Shown: positions 52,421 to 61,330, counted from the stretch's first letter. The stretch: 64,000 nt of DNA from Cytophagales bacterium (GCA_017303805.1 JAFLBQ010000004.1:186001-250000), one strand, 5' to 3'. Program-made: numbers and translations. Notes: a model not told the origin generated them from the sequence alone.

Positions 52421-53944
52421 ATGCTTCCGATAAAACCATTTAAACCAGCCTTACTAATCATTTTTGGGCTTTTGGCCGCCTTTCGGTGTTCCGAGAACGC
52501 ACCTACACCCTTACCGCCCGAAACTATTGTTTACGAGGAGTCCTTCGAAGACTTCCCTAACCCCGAACGGGGCTTTTACCATTATTCGGAAACCCGCGCC
52601 AGCAGCTACTCGCCCCTAAACGCAACCACGGTGGCAAACTACCGCAGCCCGAGGCAGGTTTCGGGCGCTAATTACCAGGTTGTTAGTACCCTTGTGTTCC
52701 GGTACTTCATCTTAGACTCTTTTAAAAATTCAGAACTAAGCGCCAGCTTTCTTTCTAATGTGGCTCAGGACTTCAACACCGCGCGCACGGCAGGCGCCAA
52801 AATAATTGTTCGCTTTACTTATACCGTTACGGCCACTGCCGGCAGTTGTGCCGAAGGCTTTATTTGCCCACCCTATGGCGATGCGTCCAAGGCTATTGTA
52901 CTCCAACACATTCAACAGCTTGCACCGGTGCTTACCCAACATGCTGATGTAATTGCCTGTGTGCAAATGGGATTTATTGGCACCTGGGGCGAGCAATACT
53001 ATACCGACTATTTTGGGGATGCCTCGCAAAACGACCAGGGGAAGTTACTGGACGCCAACTGGCAAGATCGATTTGAGGTATTGAAAGCATTGCTGGATGG
53101 CACGCCTAAAAGCATGATGGTACAGGTGCGTTACCCGCAATTAAAACAACGCTTTATTTATGGTGTTACTGCTCCGGTAACTTCAGCCGCCCTAACCGAG
53201 GCCGAAGCACTTTCGGGATCGGACAAAGCACGGATTGGTTTTCACAACGATTGCTTTTTGGCCAGCTTTGATGACTTTGGCACCTACGAAGACTATGGGA
53301 ACTCAACCTCGCCTCGCACCACTGCCAACTTTACCCTACGAAGTTATTTTAGTGCCGATAGCAAATACGTAGTAGTGGGTGGTGAAACATGCAGCGATGG
53401 CTACAGCCCTCAAAATGATTGCGAACCAGCCGGCAAAGCCATTAAAGAAATGAGCGACATGCACTACACTTATCTTAACACCAACTACAACAACCAGGTA
53501 AACAACGATTGGCAAACGGGAGGCTGCATGGATGAGATTAAGCGGAGGTTAGGTTACCGCCTGGTATTGCGAAAAGCTACCCTGCCCTCGCAAGCCAAAA
53601 CTGTTGCCCCGTTGCCTGTTTCTATTGAAATAGAAAATGTTGGCTTTGCTGCGCCCTATACGAGCCGGCCTGTGGAATTAGTTCTTATAAACCAAACTAC
53701 CGGAGTTGTTTCCAAACAAACCTTTACTACCGAGCCAAGACTTTGGCAACCCGGATCAATAGTTTTAACTGAAACTCTTGTTGCTCCTGCTAACCCCGGT
53801 GAATGGGACTATTACCTGAACCTGCCCGATAACAACACCGCATTGGCAACACGGACCGAGTACAGCATCAGATTGGGCAATGAAAACGTGTGGCAGCCAA
53901 CTTCCGGCTTTAACAAACTAAACCACACACTTAAAGTGGAGTAG
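52421..53944 (+). CDS. DUF4874/DUF4832 protein (second copy)
   Basis: A 507-residue exported protein; the N-terminus is a signal whose Cys23 (AFRCS) could be lipidated, though Arg before Cys is atypical. DUF4874 covers about 40-200 and DUF4832 about 205-505. Blocks shared with the 901-residue paralogue are NPERGFY, QDFNT, PPYGDA, GFIGTWGE (Glu191), HNDCFLAS and VGGETC (Glu322). They space like a (beta/alpha)8 barrel with acids on strands 4 and 7. It is divergent from the SusCD operon and lacks the CBM9, FnIII and T9SS parts. Confidence 0.83.
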   Translation: MLPIKPFKPALLIIFGLLAAFRCSENAPTPLPPETIVYEESFEDFPNPERGFYHYSETRASSYSPLNATTVANYRSPRQVSGANYQVVSTLVFRYFILDSFKNSELSASFLSNVAQDFNTARTAGAKIIVRFTYTVTATAGSCAEGFICPPYGDASKAIVLQHIQQLAPVLTQHADVIACVQMGFIGTWGEQYYTDYFGDASQNDQGKLLDANWQDRFEVLKALLDGTPKSMMVQVRYPQLKQRFIYGVTAPVTSAALTEAEALSGSDKARIGFHNDCFLASFDDFGTYEDYGNSTSPRTTANFTLRSYFSADSKYVVVGGETCSDGYSPQNDCEPAGKAIKEMSDMHYTYLNTNYNNQVNNDWQTGGCMDEIKRRLGYRLVLRKATLPSQAKTVAPLPVSIEIENVGFAAPYTSRPVELVLINQTTGVVSKQTFTTEPRLWQPGSIVLTETLVAPANPGEWDYYLNLPDNNTALATRTEYSIRLGNENVWQPTSGFNKLNHTLKVE

Positions 53945-53986
53945 CTACCTTATGGAGGGTTAGTGCTTTCATACATGACAGCTTTT

Positions 53987-54691
53987 TCATTTTTTGCTGA
54001 TCATTGTAATAAAATTTTGTTTGTACACACGGCCCACTGGAATTTCGCGGGCACCAATATGTGCCGCTTCGCTTGTAAACTTGCTTATTTTATGTAATGC
54101 AACAATAAACGATTTATGGATTCGTACAAATTGTGCATTCGGTAGTTTCTCTTCCATGTAACCAAGGCGGTCGTATGCAATGTACATTTTAGATTGAGTA
54201 TGCACTTTTATATAGTCTTTCAATCCCTCAATGTACTCGATGTCTTTTAAAAATACTTTCACCTGCTCCTTCCCTACTTTTAAAAACATATAGCTTTGCT
54301 CAAATGGCGAAACCTGCAATGCACCGGTTGGTTTTTCTGAATAGGCATGAAATTTTGAAATGGATTTCAGAAAGCGGTCGCGCGAAATAGGTTTTAACAG
54401 ATAGTCGATCACATCCAGATCGAATGCTTCGAGTGCATGCTCGCGAAAAGCGGTAGTTATAATAACTTTAGGCATGTATTTAAGTGACCGAAGTAACTCA
54501 AGGCCTGTCATACGTGGCATTTGAATATCCAGAAACATCAGATCTACGGTCTGGTTCTGGAGGTATGTAAACCCCACCAGTGCATTATCGAACATACCGG
54601 CCACTTCAAAACCAGGAATTTGCTCAATGTACATTTGCAACAACTCCCGCGCGGGTTGCTCATCATCAATAAGAATACACCGGTACTTCAT
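53987..54691 (-). CDS. LytTR family response regulator
   Basis: A 234-residue regulator. The receiver domain (1-120) has the acidic IDDEQ start and phosphoacceptor Asp in MFLDIQMPRMTG (about 55). The C-terminal LytTR DNA-binding domain (about 135-234) contains EYIEGLKDYIKVHT and FVRIHKSFIVAL. It is overlapped by its kinase gene (ATGA) and forms a two-gene operon with it. Its location next to the aminosugar locus suggests a sensory role there or at the outer-membrane gene beyond, but no target site is identified. Confidence 0.94.
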   Translation of the reverse strand: MKYRCILIDDEQPARELLQMYIEQIPGFEVAGMFDNALVGFTYLQNQTVDLMFLDIQMPRMTGLELLRSLKYMPKVIITTAFREHALEAFDLDVIDYLLKPISRDRFLKSISKFHAYSEKPTGALQVSPFEQSYMFLKVGKEQVKVFLKDIEYIEGLKDYIKVHTQSKMYIAYDRLGYMEEKLPNAQFVRIHKSFIVALHKISKFTSEAAHIGAREIPVGRVYKQNFITMISKK

Positions 54692-55719
54692 TCTAGTTTC
54701 AGTTTCAGTACTACCAGATAGGTATTTGTTTCGCTTAGAATTTTAAACTCGTGTTTGTGAGGGTATAGTAATTCCAATCGCTTCTTTACATTTGCAACGC
54801 CCAGGCCCGATCGCCCGTTTACAGGTGCTGCGGTCGCTGAAGATTCCCGACTGTTCTCAATTTTTATTGTAACATCCTTGTCACTACGGGCAATGTCAAG
54901 GTGTATCCAGGCTGCTTCCACGGTAGAATCGGCACCGTATTTAAAGCTATTTTCGATAAGGGGCAGCAAAAGCAACGGTGCAAGATACAGTCCTTCCAGC
55001 GATTGATGTACTTGAATAGACACATCAACCCGGCTGCCATATCGCAATTGTTGTAACGTAATGTAGCTGCGAATGTATTCTATCTCCTCTGTTAACGGAA
55101 CTGAATTTTGGCGTGCGTTATACAGGTTATAATCCAGAAATGAAGCGAGTTTGAGAAGGTAGTTGGCCGTATCGGGACTTTTCTTAACCGTAACAGCGTA
55201 AATGTTATTTAATGTATTAAAGATAAAATGCGGATGCACCTGCATTTTTAAAAGTTCCAATTCGGCCTTGGTTTTTTCCTGCTTTAATTCCTGCATGGTT
55301 CGCTGTTGCTCAGTCCACTTCCGCATTCCGTACAACATCGCATACAGCGAAACAAATAAGTAAAGATTCACAAACTCAATAATTAACTTAGGCGGAAATA
55401 GCAGGGGCTGTGTAACCGTTGCTTCAGGGTAATACAGCGGATACGTATAAAAATAATTAAACGATCGCCTGAATAATACAAGAAGTACTGCAACCAAAAT
55501 CTGGCCTACCCAAAATATTTTTTTGTTGCTGTAGTAGTACTTAGGTAATAAATGTACACTTAGGTAAGAGGCTACAAATGCGGTGGGGATAACCATGCAG
55601 GCATTTATAAAATAGCGCCAGTATTCATCATCCAATACTCCGTTGCCCAGCCACTCGTAAAGAAAATAAAGCAACCAGAACACTAAACTAAACCCGTAAT
55701 TTTTTACTAAAGCTTTCAC
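54688..55719 (-). CDS. LytS/YehU-type sensor histidine kinase
   Basis: A 343-residue kinase with four TM helices (about 10-28, 40-60, 72-90, 116-136). The His_kinase domain has the phosphoacceptor in QVHPHFIFNTLNNIYAV (about 177-193). A HATPase domain follows with LLLPLIENSFKYG (N box) and GRSGLGVANVKKRL (G box). It has no separate sensor domain, so input is probably through the membrane helices. It pairs with the LytTR regulator downstream, overlapping by 4 bases. Confidence 0.93.
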   Translation of the reverse strand: MKALVKNYGFSLVFWLLYFLYEWLGNGVLDDEYWRYFINACMVIPTAFVASYLSVHLLPKYYYSNKKIFWVGQILVAVLLVLFRRSFNYFYTYPLYYPEATVTQPLLFPPKLIIEFVNLYLFVSLYAMLYGMRKWTEQQRTMQELKQEKTKAELELLKMQVHPHFIFNTLNNIYAVTVKKSPDTANYLLKLASFLDYNLYNARQNSVPLTEEIEYIRSYITLQQLRYGSRVDVSIQVHQSLEGLYLAPLLLLPLIENSFKYGADSTVEAAWIHLDIARSDKDVTIKIENSRESSATAAPVNGRSGLGVANVKKRLELLYPHKHEFKILSETNTYLVVLKLKLE

Positions 55720-55939
55720 GTCTTTAATTTACAAGAACCACCGCAAAACTGTAAATACAAGGGTATAAATACTACAGCCTTGGCACCGCATTTCGGGTTG
55801 TTAGACCAACTGCGCGGTCTGCCCACCAACGGCATTGGGGTATGTATAGATACGGTTATCTAAAACGGTGGCACGATGGGCTAATAAATTCATACCCCGT
55901 TTTCAATCGCACTATGTTTGAACCCATAACCACTTCATC

Positions 55940-58129
55940 ATGCGTTGGATACTACTTACATTTCTTACCACTTCGGCACTCGCTCAAAGTACAACACCCC
56001 TGATAGTGGAACCCACATTTGAAGAAATTAAAATAGATGGACACCTAAGCGAAAGTGTGTGGCAGCAGGAGCCCGCTATTCATACATTTCTTCGCAATTT
56101 TCCAGATAATGATTCGATTGCCGCATTCCGAACTGAAGTTTGGATATCGTATAATGAATTTAACTTATACGTGGCGGCTAAAATGTATCGCAATGAGCGG
56201 GCTACGTATTCCATTTCTTCGTTGCAGCGCGATTTTACAGTATTGGATAACGATGTTTTTGGTATTATACTCGATCCGTTTCAGGATAAAACCACAGGCT
56301 ATGGGTTTTATGTAAACGCTGCCGGTGCATGGCGCGATGAACAAATTGCACAAGGTACCGTTGCCAATGCCACATGGGATACCAAATGGAATGCCGAGGT
56401 AACACAAACACCCGAATACTGGATTGCTGAGTTTGAAATTCCATTCCGGTATTTTCGTAACAAGGGCGGCTCAGAATGGAACATTAACTTTATCCGCAAT
56501 GACAAAGGCGCCAATGAGCGTAGCGCCTATACTCGGGTACCTATCAACTTTTTGCTGCATAACTTGGCTTTTACAACCCCCATTGCATGGAGTACGCCCA
56601 TCCGCGAACAGAAAAAAAACGTGGCCCTTATTCCAAGTCTTACTACACGCATTAGCCGGCAATCGGGTAAGACAACCGAGGCATCGTTGCAACCTTCGTT
56701 AGATGCAAAGGTGGCATTGTCTTCGGCTGTAAACCTGGACATAACTCTTAATCCGGATTTTTCGCAAACCAGTGCCGATGCATTTCAATTAAACCTTACG
56801 CGCTTTGAGTTAGTTTATCCTGAAAACCGATTTTTCTTTATCGAAAACAGTGATTTATTTGCAGGCTTTGGCGATGAGTCGTGGGGCAACCCGGTTATCA
56901 GGCCTTTTTACAGCAGACGCATTGGCCTCACCTACGATGCTGCCTCTGGCAATTTTTTACCATCGCGCATATTAGGGGGCGGAAGAATTTCCGGTAAAGG
57001 CACAAACACCTTACGCTTTGGCGCCATGTCCATGTTTACACAAACCGGGAAAGCACCGGTTGACTCGCTCGGGTACATACCTGCCCAAAACTATTCGGTA
57101 GTGGCAGTACAACAAAAGGTTTTTTCACGATCCAACTTTTCGGCCATGGTTGTAAACCGGCAGGCATTTGGAAACACGCAAAGCAAAGAGTTTCGGTTTA
57201 ACCCAAACGATTATAACCGCATGACCGCCCTCGAATATAATTTTGCCACACCCAACGACAAAATTTCGGGTAAAGCCTACTATCATTTGGAAATAAAAGA
57301 TCAACACCGGCCCACAGAATATGCCCGTGCATTTTTATTGAATCACAATACCCGGCATTGGCGCAATAACTTTCATTTCACACAAGTTAGCGACAACTAT
57401 AATCCGGATGTAGGCCTCATCTCGCGCAACAATGTACAGGATATTAATGTCCATCTGGCCTACAGTTTCTATCCTAAAAAGGGTTTCATAAACCAATTTG
57501 AAATTCTATCCAACCAGCAAAGTTTCTGGAATAATCAAAATCAATACACCGATTACTTTAACATAAGCGGTATTCATACCATTCATAAAAATACTACAGA
57601 GTTTTGGCTGGTGTACATCTGGGAAAAAAACACATTGCGCGAACCGTTCGATCCATCATTTAAAAATATTCTGAAGCTGGACTCCGGCTTTGCAGGCAGG
57701 TTTGGGTATTGGCGGTTTTATTATCAGGGCGATACCCGAAAGGAATTTTACTGGCAGGTATCGGGCGATTTTGGAACCTATTACCAGGGCACACAAACCA
57801 AGTTTGATGGAGTGGTGCGGTACCGCATACAACCCTACGTTAATGTAGGTCTGAATTGGAATTATGTTAATTATAACATGTCCGAACCCTATAATCAGGT
57901 GGACATTGTGTACCTGGGGCCACGCGCTGATATAACTTTTCATCGCAATTTGTACTGGACTACCATGGTGCAATACAACACCATGTTCGAAAACCTGAAC
58001 TTATTTAGTCGCTTGCAGTGGCGATTCAGACCATTGAGCGACCTTTTTATAATCTATGCAAATAATACCAATACGGCAGAAAGACATTACAATCAAAACC
58101 TAAGTATTAAAGTGAGTGTGTGGCTTTAA
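55940..58129 (+). CDS. DUF5916 outer-membrane protein with CBM9-like N-terminus
   Basis: A 729-residue protein with a signal peptide (1-15). Residues about 18-205 form a CBM9-like beta-sandwich (IKIDGHLSESVWQQ, TGYGFYVNAAGAWRDEQI, WIAEFEIPFRYFR), followed by a long beta-barrel region with alternating aromatic strands ending IKVSVWL, typical of outer-membrane proteins. DUF5916 function is unknown. It is divergent from the LytS/LytTR pair, which could control it. An inferred role in binding or passing glycans is only suggested by the CBM9-like domain. Confidence 0.88.
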   Translation: MRWILLTFLTTSALAQSTTPLIVEPTFEEIKIDGHLSESVWQQEPAIHTFLRNFPDNDSIAAFRTEVWISYNEFNLYVAAKMYRNERATYSISSLQRDFTVLDNDVFGIILDPFQDKTTGYGFYVNAAGAWRDEQIAQGTVANATWDTKWNAEVTQTPEYWIAEFEIPFRYFRNKGGSEWNINFIRNDKGANERSAYTRVPINFLLHNLAFTTPIAWSTPIREQKKNVALIPSLTTRISRQSGKTTEASLQPSLDAKVALSSAVNLDITLNPDFSQTSADAFQLNLTRFELVYPENRFFFIENSDLFAGFGDESWGNPVIRPFYSRRIGLTYDAASGNFLPSRILGGGRISGKGTNTLRFGAMSMFTQTGKAPVDSLGYIPAQNYSVVAVQQKVFSRSNFSAMVVNRQAFGNTQSKEFRFNPNDYNRMTALEYNFATPNDKISGKAYYHLEIKDQHRPTEYARAFLLNHNTRHWRNNFHFTQVSDNYNPDVGLISRNNVQDINVHLAYSFYPKKGFINQFEILSNQQSFWNNQNQYTDYFNISGIHTIHKNTTEFWLVYIWEKNTLREPFDPSFKNILKLDSGFAGRFGYWRFYYQGDTRKEFYWQVSGDFGTYYQGTQTKFDGVVRYRIQPYVNVGLNWNYVNYNMSEPYNQVDIVYLGPRADITFHRNLYWTTMVQYNTMFENLNLFSRLQWRFRPLSDLFIIYANNTNTAERHYNQNLSIKVSVWL

Positions 58130-58188
58130 TTATATTGTCAAGTCATTTTTTAAATTGTAGTACAAATTATTCGCTTAAACATTATCTT

Positions 58189-58614
58189 ATGAAACCTCAA
58201 TTTATCGTAGCACTATTATTGTTCATTGGCTTTACTGCCTTTAGCCAGGCAAAGCAATCCGGTAAAGTCAAAAAGGTAACTTCTGCTGCAACCGAAAAGG
58301 GATTGATTAAAATTTCGGTTCTATACCCGTACGCGGAAGACAAGACTTTTAATATGGAGTATTATGAAGCGAAACACATGCCCATGGTTGCCGGGTATTT
58401 AGGAGATAACCTGGTAAAATACACGATTGAGAAGGGCATGGCGAGCGGCATACCCAACACCCCGCTGCCCTTTATGGCTATTGGTACATTCTATGTGAAA
58501 AACCTTAGCGAATACCAGGCTGCCATTGCCCCCAACAGAGAAGCCATTCGGGCAGATTTTCCGAATTACACCAATGCGAGTCCGATAATTTTTATAAGCG
58601 AAGTGGTTCGCTGA
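58189..58614 (+). CDS. EthD domain protein, exported
   Basis: About 141 residues from the ATG at 58189, where a signal peptide begins (cut near AFSQA, about 18). An EthD/dimeric alpha-beta barrel domain follows: KISVLYPYAEDKTFNMEYYEAKHMPMV, then a second strand set with MAIGTFYVKNLSEYQAAIA. EthD-family proteins bind or break down small hydrophobic compounds; function here is unknown. Longer starts add an unlikely N-terminus. It follows the DUF5916 gene after 59 bases. Confidence 0.85.
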   Translation: MKPQFIVALLLFIGFTAFSQAKQSGKVKKVTSAATEKGLIKISVLYPYAEDKTFNMEYYEAKHMPMVAGYLGDNLVKYTIEKGMASGIPNTPLPFMAIGTFYVKNLSEYQAAIAPNREAIRADFPNYTNASPIIFISEVVR

Positions 58615-58706
58615 TGGCGGCATGCCTTTGTTTTTGATCGGAAGGTAAATTGTACTTTGTTTCACCTTATACTCTCGTGATTACTCAATAAGAAATTTAC
58701 GTTACT

Positions 58707-58904
58707 ATGGATCAGGCAGAAGGGGGAAACAATCCAAAACAACGACTTGCATTGTTGAAACATGAAATTAGTGAGTTGCTAAGTAAAGTTGGGAAGCGAA
58801 CAGACTACTATGCCAAAGATGAATGGTTAAACTGGGGGCACGTGGGCAGTTTGGAGTATGTAAAGAAAGAACTAATGCGAATTATTAAGTTTCTCAATCC
58901 ATAA
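58707..58904 (+). CDS. Small protein of unknown function
   Basis: A 65-residue, mostly helical protein (NPKQRLALLKHEISELLSKVG, EYVKKELMRIIKFL). No domain is recognised. It is soluble and charged, without a signal peptide. It sits at the start of a region that seems rearranged, so whether it is a free-standing gene or a leftover is unclear. Confidence 0.45.
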   Translation: MDQAEGGNNPKQRLALLKHEISELLSKVGKRTDYYAKDEWLNWGHVGSLEYVKKELMRIIKFLNP

Positions 58905-58985
58905 ATGGATTTAAAAATTACAGCGACCCGTGTGCATCTTAAGGGCAAGGCTCCTGTAGATTCAATCGGTGCTTACAAAATAAAA

Positions 58986-59020
58986 GCGGACAGAAGGGAG
59001 AACTGTCCGCTTCTGTCCGC
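58986..59020. repeat. Inverted repeat with GTCCGC words
   Basis: GCGGACAGAAG (58986-58996) and CTTCTGTCCGC (59010-59020) form a perfect 11-bp inverted repeat; the loop has a third CTGTCCG word. It lies in a small unlikely reading frame (58905-59108). Function unknown. Confidence 0.5.
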
Positions 59021-59192
59021 CTCAGTAGACCTAGCCGACAGATTGTCGAACCCACTGAAACAACTCTATACTGTAAGCCAGCAAGTTATGCGAGAAGTGG
59101 GCATGTAACTATGTTCGAGGATTCCGACAGGGTCTTTTTCGGTGGCATTCCTGAAGCTAAGGTGCCCCCCGCATAATTAGTTCAGGTGCACT

Positions 59193-59609
59193 TTATTGAA
59201 ATCGGTAAAGGATTTCTTCTGTAATCTTTTTTGATATCCCACTGAGAAAAAGCCCAACAACAATGCAAATGATACTCATTATCATGAGTTGCAGTGGCGT
59301 ATAATCGATCAGCAGACTGTTCTTGATAAACATATACGCAATTGGAACAGCGCCCATTATCGTGTCTGAGTCGACCTTTGTTCCAAATAAGTAAAAGTAA
59401 AATCCCTGGCCAAGAAGTGATAGAATAATGATGTCCCAAACTACATATATCCCTAGCGCAACGACAATACCGAAGACCTTACCGAGAAAAGTCGCCTCGG
59501 GAAACAGGAGTTTCCAAGTGAACAATATGAGAATCACTTCTATGTAGATAGAATGGGGACTATTGAAGTCGACTTGGAGAACTTCATTAGACGGTTTGAG
59601 ATCATACAC
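59193..59609 (-). CDS. Small membrane protein of unknown function
   Basis: A 138-residue protein with four hydrophobic segments (about 22-36, 42-70, 86-100, 105-127) and short loops. No family is recognised. The N-terminal 20 residues overlap an open plus-strand frame that also looks protein-like (40 residues, 59554-59676), so one of the two is probably an artefact or a remnant. The region is part of a probable decayed island. Confidence 0.55.
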   Translation of the reverse strand: MYDLKPSNEVLQVDFNSPHSIYIEVILILFTWKLLFPEATFLGKVFGIVVALGIYVVWDIIILSLLGQGFYFYLFGTKVDSDTIMGAVPIAYMFIKNSLLIDYTPLQLMIMSIICIVVGLFLSGISKKITEEILYRFQ

Positions 59610-59913
59610 GACAAACTCGAATCAACGGCCTGGCATTTTTACGAGGCACTGGGAGTTGAAGGAGAGTCGGAATAGAAGCGCCACATCGTCAACAATAATC
59701 ACACCCAACCATTTTTTCCGTCAAGCCACCAGTTGCGCATGTTGCTGGTTCTTTGTCAAGGGTGTCGATTCCATGAAAAATAAAACACGATCGACACTCG
59801 ACATGGCCCTTGACAAAGGTTCCGCAACAGGCCTACCTTTGGCTTGGCGGTGAAATGGTCTCACTATTTTTTCAGATCAGCATTTCGCTTAAGGTTTCAA
59901 AAATCATCCTGAC
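59610..59913. other. 304-base intergenic region with palindromic element
   Basis: No convincing gene. It contains the 133-bp imperfect palindrome at 59718-59850. The frame at 59563-59853 runs through the palindrome and is not credible. Confidence 0.5.
59718..59850. mobile_element. 133-bp foldback element, MITE-like
   Basis: CCGTCAAGCCA at 59718-59728 pairs with TGGCTTGGCGG at 59840-59850, and CTTTGTCAAGGG (59751-59762) with CCCTTGACAAAG (59807-59818), with GTTGC/GCAAC and TGTCGA/TCGACA between. The arms pair with interruptions over about 50 bases, symmetric about one centre. No target duplication is obvious. Confidence 0.45.
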
Positions 59914-60408
59914 CTACTTAGCCAGTTGATCGCCCAAGTTTTTCATATACTTTTTCAGGGTGGTATCATGTCCAAAGATAAACCTGGACATAAACCGATA
60001 GAGTGGGTTGTACACTTCACCATTCTCAGTAATGGTTAATTCGGTGTCCTCACCTGAGGGCTTTAACTCAAACGTCCAGGAACCACCAAACGGCAAATCT
60101 TTGGTCATGATTCTGGTCATGAATACCTCCGCTTCTTTGACTACTTGCCCCTCGTAGTCTATCACATCACCATGTTCTGACGTCTCCTTCCAATGCATGC
60201 TATCCACAACTTCAAGATTTTTCAGGTCAGTTCTCCAATTGGTATAATCCTTCGCGGTTGTAATGGCTTGCCAGATACGGCCCGGAGTCACACCCTTGAA
60301 GGTTTCTTTAACGATGGCTTGATGTTTTGCTGGCATGAAATAGCCAATCAGGAAAACGATGGCAATAAGCGCCACCAGCGCCACCAGAATAATGATAATC
60401 CACTTCAT
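59914..60408 (-). CDS. SRPBCC family protein with N-terminal membrane anchor
   Basis: A 164-residue protein. One TM helix (about 4-25) anchors a helix-grip domain: ETFKGVTPGRIWQAITTAKDYTNWRTDL at the start and TTLKKYMKNLGDQLA as the C-terminal helix, with SWTFELKPSGEDTELTITE between. It resembles polyketide-cyclase/dehydrase-type ligand-binding proteins. It overlaps the MarR gene by 4 bases and is surely cotranscribed with it, so it may bind or modify the MarR ligand. Confidence 0.83.
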   Translation of the reverse strand: MKWIIIILVALVALIAIVFLIGYFMPAKHQAIVKETFKGVTPGRIWQAITTAKDYTNWRTDLKNLEVVDSMHWKETSEHGDVIDYEGQVVKEAEVFMTRIMTKDLPFGGSWTFELKPSGEDTELTITENGEVYNPLYRFMSRFIFGHDTTLKKYMKNLGDQLAK

Positions 60409-60908
60409 AACTTATTTTGATTTGTTTTTTTGTCACTTCGTTTTGCCCAGGCTTTTTCAAAGCTCTTGCTCTTCATTTCCATTTCGGCTGCCGATGCCAA
60501 GAGGCCAAGCCCATTGATTGCGGCTGTGCGCTCCTCCTTGCTTAGCCGTGAAAGTACCGATTCAACCAATTTGGGATCAAGTACTGACTTGCTTCTCTTG
60601 ACTTTCAATCCCTGTGCAGTCAAAACCAGCCGCACTTTTCTGGAGTCAGTTTTATCTTTCTCACGCTTCACATATCCAAGTTTCGCCAGCCGGTCAATGG
60701 TAATTGACATTGTCGAGGGTGTTACGCCTAGATGCAAAGCCAGTTCTTGCAGGGACAGCGGCTCATCTCCATCCAAATGATCGAGCACACTACCCTGATG
60801 GGCAGTAAGTTTCACCCCCTTCACCGGATCGTTTACATGCCGGGTATGACAGGCAAAGTAGATCTTCGGATAAAAGGACATCAAAAGGCTTACCTCATCA
60901 ATTGACAT
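60405..60908 (-). CDS. MarR family transcriptional regulator
   Basis: A 167-residue winged-helix regulator. The HTH is SLQELALHLGVTPSTMSITIDRLAKLGYV (about 53-81) followed by the wing KDKTDSRKVRLVLTAQG, a clear MarR signature. A basic C-terminal tail (KRSDKKTNQNK) is present. It is first in a two-gene unit with the SRPBCC gene. Its start is only 4 bases from the divergent recombinase remnant, which leaves almost no promoter space and hints that the junction is a rearrangement. Confidence 0.88.
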   Translation of the reverse strand: MSIDEVSLLMSFYPKIYFACHTRHVNDPVKGVKLTAHQGSVLDHLDGDEPLSLQELALHLGVTPSTMSITIDRLAKLGYVKREKDKTDSRKVRLVLTAQGLKVKRSKSVLDPKLVESVLSRLSKEERTAAINGLGLLASAAEMEMKSKSFEKAWAKRSDKKTNQNKL

Positions 60909-60912
60909 CGCG

Positions 60913-61330
60913 ATGGAACAAATGTATATTATTTGTTTTGACGAATCAAAGTATTTATGGAAAAGAATGCAAGGTGAAATTGTCTCAATAATTGATGCAG
61001 AGGACTACAGATCAATCAAAAGTCGCTATGAAAAAGAAAATCAAAAGTTGATGCGCGACAAAGTGATGCTTCAGGATATAGGGGGCAATGGAAAATACCT
61101 AAAGGGATGCGTAGCGTATTTGAAAGACCTTGATAATATCTATTTGAAAGCTACAATGCCATTAAAGAAGCTCATGGTTAGTTCGATTTTTGAAGGAAAA
61201 CTCGTGTATGGAGAAAATGGTTTTCGAACTCCGAAGTACACACCAGTGGTGGAGTATATTACACTGAAAAACAATGACTTAGAGAACGATGAAACCGGAA
61301 TGCCGAAAAAAAACCTCCAACATTACGGTA
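60913..61330 (+). pseudogene. C-terminal remnant of a serine recombinase
   Basis: The reading frame 60913-61482 encodes RYEKENQKLMRDKVM, then AYLKDLDNIYLKATMPLKKLMVSSIFEGKLVYGENGFRTPKYTPVVEYI, the typical C-terminal part of large serine recombinases of Bacteroidota. The catalytic and recombinase domains are missing. From about 61331 the frame reads antisense through tRNA-Arg, giving the false VPAGIEPAS tail, so the natural stop is lost. The remnant ends exactly at the tRNA, suggesting an old integration there. Confidence 0.7.

Noticed and set aside
58905-59108. 67-codon plus-strand frame directly after the small gene at 58707
   Set aside because: It contains a perfect inverted repeat, has no recognisable pattern and starts right at the previous stop by chance; more likely non-coding.
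59554-59676. 40-codon plus-strand frame with protein-like sequence (RRFEIIHDKLESTAWHF)
   Set aside because: Too short and overlaps the start of the minus-strand membrane gene; possibly a remnant of another gene, not supported as a gene.
59563-59853. 96-codon plus-strand frame across the palindrome
   Set aside because: Composition is unlike proteins and it spans both arms of the foldback element.
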